Of a stretch of DNA of 64,000 nucleotides, positions 59,369 through 64,000 are shown one piece after another. The position numbers and the translations under genes were made by a program. The stretch is from assembly GCA_000153145.1 (NCBI GenBank), contig CH672415.1, positions 2,351,737 to 2,415,736 of the forward strand, given 5' to 3'. The notes under the pieces were generated by a model that saw nothing but the letters and a program-made list of their open reading frames with translations, ran no database searches and was not told the origin of the DNA. Each line of letters opens with the position of its first letter. Within the stretch, counting starts at the first letter, position 1. The stretch comes from a marine actinobacterium PHSC20C1 (GTDB lineage Bacteria > Actinomycetota > Actinomycetes > Actinomycetales > Microbacteriaceae).

Positions 59369-60652
59369 ATGAGAATCCTTGTGGTTGGGGCCGGCGGAGT
59401 CGGCAACGCGATTGCAAAAATTGCGGCACGACGTGACTTCTTCGAGCTCATGGTCGTCAGTGACGTCGACTCTGTGCGGGCGCACGACACAATTGAGTGG
59501 ATCGCAGCCAAGCATCCGGAGGCCGCAGGACGATTCCTTGCCGCTCAAGTCGACGCCGCAAACCCAGACAAAATCGCTGTGCTGGCACGAGATCATGAAA
59601 TTACGCACGTGATCAATGCTGTCGAGCCCAAGTTTGTTCCGACGATATTCACGGGGGCGCTCGACGCGGGTGCTGACTATCTCGACATGGCAATGAGTCT
59701 CTCGGAGCCGCATCCCAGCGACCCACATTCAAAGACCGGTGTGAAACTCGGCGATGACCAGTTTGCCCAATCGCCGGATTGGGAGAAGGCCGGGCGATTG
59801 GCTCTCGTAGGTATGGGTGTTGAGCCTGGCCTCAGCGACGTGTTTGCGCGCTACGCCTCAGATGAACTCTTTAGCGAGATTGACGAGATTGGTACGCGAA
59901 TCGGCGCGAACCTTGTCGTGCGCGATGAAGCGGGTAATGAGATTTTCGCGCCGACTTTCAGTATCTGGACAACGATCGAGGAGTGTCTCAATCCTCCCGT
60001 CGTGTGGGAGGACGGGGCCGGTTGGTTCACGACCCCGCCACTGAGCGAGCCAGAGGTTTTCATGTTTCCCGTGGGCATCGGGCCGCTCGAATGCGTCAGC
60101 GTCGAGCACGAAGAAGTGATGCTGATGCCGCGCTGGCTCAATGCCAAGCGCGTCACGTTTAAGTACGGGCTCGGTAGTGAGTTCATCGGTATCCTCAAGA
60201 CGCTCAATCGACTCGGGCTCGACAAAACGACCCCGGTGCAGGTGCGCTCGGCAGACGGGCCTGTTCTTGTATCACCGCGTGACGTTGTTGCTGCTGGGCT
60301 GCCAGACCCCTCGACGCTTGGCGCATACACGACGGGCAAGACCTGTGCCGGGGTTTGGGTTACCGGCACTGGTGTTGACGGCAAACCGCGAGAGCTGTAT
60401 TTGTACCATGTCAGTGACAACGAGTGGACGATGGCTGAGTACGAGTCACAGTGTGTTGCTTGGCAAAAGGCGCTGAACCCAGTCATAGCGCTCGAGCTTC
60501 TGGCAACCAAGCAGTGGGTTGGTTCAGGGGTGCTTGGGCCGGAGGCCTTCGATGCTGGCCGCTTCCTTGAACTCATGGCTCGGCCGGTTGACGAGGGCGG
60601 CTACGGGCAGTCGTGGCGAATTGACGAACGCAAGGCGACCCCAATTCCGTAG
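59369..60652 (+). CDS. Saccharopine dehydrogenase family oxidoreductase
   Basis: A 427-residue protein with an N-terminal Rossmann fold (ILVVGAGGVGNAIAKIAARR, residues 2-21), and the family pattern VINAVEPKFVPTIFTGALDAGADYLDMA and VGMGVEPGLSDVFARYASDE. The C-terminal half is the alpha/beta substrate domain of saccharopine reductase and carboxynorspermidine synthase. Similar actinobacterial enzymes act in lysine or polyamine metabolism, but the substrate-specific residues cannot be judged by eye. It starts 6 nt after a TAACGT box (ATG). Its TAG stop is the first half of the TAGGCT box preceding the next gene. Confidence 0.88.
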   Translation: MRILVVGAGGVGNAIAKIAARRDFFELMVVSDVDSVRAHDTIEWIAAKHPEAAGRFLAAQVDAANPDKIAVLARDHEITHVINAVEPKFVPTIFTGALDAGADYLDMAMSLSEPHPSDPHSKTGVKLGDDQFAQSPDWEKAGRLALVGMGVEPGLSDVFARYASDELFSEIDEIGTRIGANLVVRDEAGNEIFAPTFSIWTTIEECLNPPVVWEDGAGWFTTPPLSEPEVFMFPVGIGPLECVSVEHEEVMLMPRWLNAKRVTFKYGLGSEFIGILKTLNRLGLDKTTPVQVRSADGPVLVSPRDVVAAGLPDPSTLGAYTTGKTCAGVWVTGTGVDGKPRELYLYHVSDNEWTMAEYESQCVAWQKALNPVIALELLATKQWVGSGVLGPEAFDAGRFLELMARPVDEGGYGQSWRIDERKATPIP

Positions 60653-60661
60653 GCTAGAAGA

Positions 60662-62446
60662 ATGACGGATGCCGCAGCGCAAGTAGAAGCAGCCAAAAAG
60701 GCCCTCGCAGAAGCTGAGGCCGCGCTCGCGGCTGCCGAAGCCGCGACTGTGGCGAAGTCCGAGGCCGAGGCGGAGAAGCCGGCCGCTCAGAAGCCCGTGT
60801 CACGGTCCAACTCAGCCGCTGGTCCCCTCACCGAAGCGGAAGTCAGTGCTATTCAGGATGGCTACGCCTTTGAGGGTGAGGTGCTCGAGATGGGTGCGCT
60901 CGTCAATGGTGACGCGCTCGCCGATGTTCCCGTGCGGATCCCCATCGCGATGCTCAACCGTCACGGCTTGGTCGCTGGGGCAACAGGAACCGGAAAAACG
61001 AAGACGCTGCAAGTGCTCGCGGAACAGCTCTCCGCGGCTGGCGTGCCTGTTTTTGCAGCCGACATCAAGGGTGATCTTTCGGGAATCGCTACCGCGGGCA
61101 CGTCGAGCGAGAAACTTTTAGAGCGAACCGAGTCGATTGGTCAAGACTGGCAGCCCGCGGCATCCCCAACCGAGTACTTCACCCTGGGTGGCATGGGTAC
61201 TGGCGTGCCGATTCGCGCGACGGTATCGAGTTTCGGGCCTCTGCTGCTGTCAAAGGTGCTTGGCCTCAACGACACTCAAGAGTCGAGCTTGGGCCTGATT
61301 TTCCACTACGCTGACAAGGCCGGATTACCGCTCGTCGATCTCAGCGACCTACGCGCGGTTGTGCAGTGGCTAGTGAGTGACGACGGCAAGGCCGAGTTGA
61401 AGGAACTTGGCGGCTTGTCTTCGGCAACGGCCGGTGTCATCCTTCGCGAGCTGATTGGTTTTGCGAACGAAGGTGCCGATGCATTCTTTGGCGAACCCGA
61501 AATTGATACTTCCCTGTTCTTGCGGACTAACGCTGAGGGCAAGGGGATCGTGAGCTTGCTCGAGATTCCGGGCGTAAGCGACAAGCCCGCACTGTTCTCG
61601 ACGTTCCTCATGTGGCTACTCGCTGACCTCTTCAACGACCTTCCTGAGGTGGGCGACATCGACAAGCCCAAGCTTGTGTTCTTCTTCGACGAGGCCCACT
61701 TGCTGTTCAACGATGCATCTAAAGACTTCATCGACTCAATCACCCAGACCGTTCGCCTCATCCGCTCCAAGGGTGTTGGAATCGTTTTCGTGACGCAGAC
61801 ACCCAAGGATGTGCCAACGGATGTCCTCGCGCAGATTGGTTCGCGCTTCCAGCACCAATTGAGGGCACATACTCCTGATTCGGCGAAGGCGCTCAAGGCG
61901 ACAGTGTCGACTTACCCGACGTCGGGGTATGACCTGGGCGAGGTGCTGACGAGCTTGGCAACCGGTGAGGCAATCATCACTGTGATGAATGAGAAGGGTG
62001 CCCCGACTCCTGTTGCGTGGACTCGATTGCGAGCTCCGCGCGGATCAATGTCTCCGACGGATGCGGCGGTGATGGCGGCGGCGGTCACAGCATCCCCGCT
62101 TATGGCCACGTACGGCACCGCGGTGGATCGTGAATCGGCAAGAGAAATCTTGGCGGTTAAGATGAATGCTGCGTCCGAAGCGGATGCCGCAGCTGAGGCC
62201 GCGGAGCAGGCTGAGCAGCTCGCGAAAGAGACAGCCAAGGAGCAAGCGAAAGCGCAAGCGGAGTACGATCGTGCCCTCAAAGATATGAGCAAGAAGTCGA
62301 CTCCCACGGGCACAAAACGAACCACTACCCGCACTTCCACACGCAAGCAGCCGAACGTCTTAGAAGACGTCTTGGGTTCACGAACTGGACAGACCGTCGT
62401 ACGTGAGGTGTTGCGCGGAATTTTTTCGACGCTCAAACGCCGTTAG
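60662..62446 (+). CDS. HerA/DUF853-type ATPase with coiled-coil ends
   Basis: A 594-residue protein of the DUF853 (YjgR, helicase HerA-like) family. After an Ala/Glu/Lys coiled coil (residues ~3-45) it has Walker A GATGTGKTKTLQ (~108-119), VFFFDEAHLLFNDASK as Walker B, and the sensor-like FVTQTPKDVPTDVLAQIGSRFQHQLRA. Residues ~505-560 are a second coiled coil, followed by a basic Arg/Lys/Thr tail. It probably forms a hexameric DNA- or protein-translocating ring; the biological role is unknown. It starts 6 nt after TAGGCT, where TAG is the previous stop codon. Confidence 0.85.
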   Translation: MTDAAAQVEAAKKALAEAEAALAAAEAATVAKSEAEAEKPAAQKPVSRSNSAAGPLTEAEVSAIQDGYAFEGEVLEMGALVNGDALADVPVRIPIAMLNRHGLVAGATGTGKTKTLQVLAEQLSAAGVPVFAADIKGDLSGIATAGTSSEKLLERTESIGQDWQPAASPTEYFTLGGMGTGVPIRATVSSFGPLLLSKVLGLNDTQESSLGLIFHYADKAGLPLVDLSDLRAVVQWLVSDDGKAELKELGGLSSATAGVILRELIGFANEGADAFFGEPEIDTSLFLRTNAEGKGIVSLLEIPGVSDKPALFSTFLMWLLADLFNDLPEVGDIDKPKLVFFFDEAHLLFNDASKDFIDSITQTVRLIRSKGVGIVFVTQTPKDVPTDVLAQIGSRFQHQLRAHTPDSAKALKATVSTYPTSGYDLGEVLTSLATGEAIITVMNEKGAPTPVAWTRLRAPRGSMSPTDAAVMAAAVTASPLMATYGTAVDRESAREILAVKMNAASEADAAAEAAEQAEQLAKETAKEQAKAQAEYDRALKDMSKKSTPTGTKRTTTRTSTRKQPNVLEDVLGSRTGQTVVREVLRGIFSTLKRR

Positions 62447-62719
62447 AAATAGTCAGCCGCGAGACTTGTTTTTGCGGCGGTGAATCGGCCTAAATGCCCT
62501 CCAATTCCCCACGTTTTCGGGGATTTTGGCAGGCAGTGCGCGGCAGCTAGATGGGCCGCTATCTCTTGAGCTGCCCGCTGTTGCCAAATCGTAACCATGC
62601 AATTGTGCGATTAATTGGTGCGTTCACTTGTCAAACCCAAGGGTGACGCAGTTTACTGGGCATGGTCCGATTCACTTCTTGAACGGAACAGCACTCACTT
62701 TCCAATGGAGGAACACAGA
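62447..62719 (+). promoter_or_regulatory. Upstream region of the sugar-binding protein gene
   Basis: A weak hairpin with CCCC/GGGG arms (62503-62528 area) follows the HerA stop. GGCAGCT (62542-62548) and AGCTGCC (62569-62575) form an inverted repeat, and CAATT-GTGCGATT-AATTG is a further loose one near 62600. TTGTCA (62628-62633), an 18-nt spacer and TTTACT (62652-62657) are the best promoter boxes seen. Sugar operons of this type usually have LacI-type control, but I cannot name a site. Confidence 0.4.
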
Positions 62720-63991
62720 ATGCGCAAGCCACTTTCCATTATCGCTGGGGCGGTGGCCTTAGGCCTCGTTCTCGCGGGCTGCTCGAGCAACACGGGATCT
62801 GATCCCGACAACGCTAACCAGGTTGAGGTATTCACCTGGTGGGCATCAGGATCCGAAAAGGTCGGTCTCGACGCTCTCGTCAAGGTATTTGAAGAGCAGA
62901 ACCCCGATGCCGAGTTCATCAATGCTTCGGTTGCTGGCGGTGCCGGCTCCAACGCAAAGGCCGCCCTTGCTTCACGTCTTGAAGCCAACAACCCGCCGGA
63001 CACGTTCCAGGCTCACGCCGGAGCAGAGCTCACGGACTACATCAACGCCGGTCAGCTTCAGGACCTCAGCTCGTTCTACCAAGAGAACGGACTCACTGAT
63101 GTCTTCCCCGCGAGCCTCGTAGAGCGCCTCACGGTAGACGGTGCCATCTACTCGGTACCTAGCAACATCCACCGTGCAAACGTCGTTTGGGCCAACACTC
63201 AGGTGCTGACCGACGCCGGCATCGACCCGATGGCAGCACCCGCTGACCTCGACGCGTGGATTGTTGACCTGAAGAAGCTCAAGGCTGCTGGCGTCGAGAC
63301 TCCTCTCGCTCTCGGCACCGAGTGGACCCAGATGCAGCTCTTCGAAAACGTTCTGATCGCCGACCTCGGCGCTGACGGATACTCGGGACTGTGGACCGGC
63401 GACACCGCGTGGGACAGCGCTGGCGTAGAGACCGCGATCGCTCACTATGGCGAGCTTCTCGAATACACCAACAGCGACTTTGCCGGACTTGACTGGGATG
63501 CTGCAACGCAGATCGTTCTCGATGGCAACGCCGCATACAACGTCATGGGCGACTGGGCCGAGTCTGCGTTCCAGCAGGCTGGCTGGACGTACGACAACGA
63601 GTACACCACCTGGGCTACCCCCGGCACCGATGGAGTCTTCGACTTCTTGGCTGACTCCTTCACCCTTTCCGTTGGCGCACCGCACGAAGCGGCTGCAATC
63701 GACTGGTTGAAGACCATCAGCTCCGCCGAGGGCCAGAAGGCATTCAACCTCGCCAAGGGTTCGATCCCGGCACGCACCGACACCGTTGCTGCCGACTACC
63801 CCGCGTACCAGCAGACAGCGATCACCTCATTTGGTGAGGACACCGTTGTGAGCTCGCTCGCACACGGTGCAGCAGCGAGCATCGCATGGTCGGGGGATAT
63901 CTCCTCGGCTATCGGTAAGTTCGGTGCAGACCGCGACGCCGCTTCGTTCCTTTCCGGACTCGTCGCAGCTTCTGACAAGGCTCAGGGCTAA
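62720..63991 (+). CDS. Carbohydrate ABC transporter substrate-binding lipoprotein
   Basis: From the ATG at 62720 (GGAGG box 10 nt upstream) the protein has 423 residues. The signal is a lipoprotein type (KPLSIIAGAVALGLVLAGC, lipobox LAGC). The mature protein has the extracellular solute-binding family 1 layout: VEVFTWWASGSEKVGLDALVKVFEEQNPDAEF at the N-lobe, FQAHAGAELTDYINAGQLQDLS, then a hinge and C-lobe. It binds a sugar or oligosaccharide and delivers it to a permease. The partner permease genes are not present and presumably lie past the window end 9 nt later. Substrate unknown. Confidence 0.9.
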   Translation: MRKPLSIIAGAVALGLVLAGCSSNTGSDPDNANQVEVFTWWASGSEKVGLDALVKVFEEQNPDAEFINASVAGGAGSNAKAALASRLEANNPPDTFQAHAGAELTDYINAGQLQDLSSFYQENGLTDVFPASLVERLTVDGAIYSVPSNIHRANVVWANTQVLTDAGIDPMAAPADLDAWIVDLKKLKAAGVETPLALGTEWTQMQLFENVLIADLGADGYSGLWTGDTAWDSAGVETAIAHYGELLEYTNSDFAGLDWDAATQIVLDGNAAYNVMGDWAESAFQQAGWTYDNEYTTWATPGTDGVFDFLADSFTLSVGAPHEAAAIDWLKTISSAEGQKAFNLAKGSIPARTDTVAADYPAYQQTAITSFGEDTVVSSLAHGAAASIAWSGDISSAIGKFGADRDAASFLSGLVAASDKAQG

Positions 63992-64000
63992 CTAGCACTA

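Overview
The window looks like a chromosomal segment of a high-GC actinobacterium, most likely a Microbacteriaceae member (Salinibacterium/Rhodoglobus-like). This rests on the gene content and order (MaoC-MaoC-murB; aminotransferase; tRNA-Trp-secE-nusG-rplK-rplA; rplJ-rplL), on LAxTG-type (class E sortase) wall anchors, on frequent GTG starts, and on many starts that sit 6 nt after a TAnnnT box, as in leaderless actinobacterial transcripts. The family-level assignment is inference. I see no rRNA, CRISPR array, insertion sequence or prophage. There is one tRNA.

Layout. 1-2796: surface-glycan genes (truncated LPG-synthase/flippase-like membrane protein, GT2 glycosyltransferase, polysaccharide pyruvyl transferase). 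2815-7195: housekeeping and small genes (CDF metal exporter, PLDc_N membrane protein, threonine-aldolase family enzyme, AlkD-like protein, DUF1801). 7286-8732: a small membrane protein and a BNR-repeat lipoprotein. 8829-10239: alpha/beta hydrolase with its TetR regulator behind a palindromic promoter. 10258-16081: SRPBCC, GNAT, a divergent Lrp-ald pair with a strong operator candidate, DUF1801, a lipoprotein, a class-I glutamine amidotransferase and an epimerase. 16097-19509: cyclase-family hydrolase, NCS1 permease, NTF2-like protein and divergent XRE-cupin regulator; the head of this operon holds what appears to be an internally deleted ureohydrolase (agmatinase-family) gene. 19876-27297: a 2473-residue wall-anchored adhesin-like protein. 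27529-27612: an isolated 27-codon gene with a strong Shine-Dalgarno site, candidate operator and terminator. 27760-29758: hadA/hadB-like MaoC pair and murB.

29770-33292: NarL-type two-component system with an ABC-2 exporter. 33918-37272: PLP aminotransferase and a second LAxTG protein. 37730-40361: tRNA-Trp, secE, nusG, rplK, rplA. About 10 kb of other genes (GNAT, DUF998, a lone YqaJ nuclease, a membrane protein with a Lys/Ala/Pro histone-like tail, MATE pump, MacB-like ABC transporter with an OmpR/HK system) separates this from the L10 leader, rplJ and rplL (49751-50947). 50948-51306 is non-coding, with a textbook G-quadruplex motif and three back-to-back hairpins. 51307-62446: a large LuxR regulator, a third LAxTG protein, ABC exporter, Bcr/CflA MFS pump, PAP2 phosphatase, saccharopine-dehydrogenase-like enzyme and HerA-like ATPase. 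62720-63991: a sugar-binding lipoprotein whose permease genes would lie beyond the window.

Most of the window is ordinary core genome. The observations most worth checking are the isolated Cys-containing mini-gene at 27.5 kb, the collapsed ureohydrolase at 18.7 kb, the histone-tailed membrane protein at 42.5 kb, the structured intergenic region at 51.1 kb and the repeated leaderless start motif. No undescribed multi-gene system is clearly visible.
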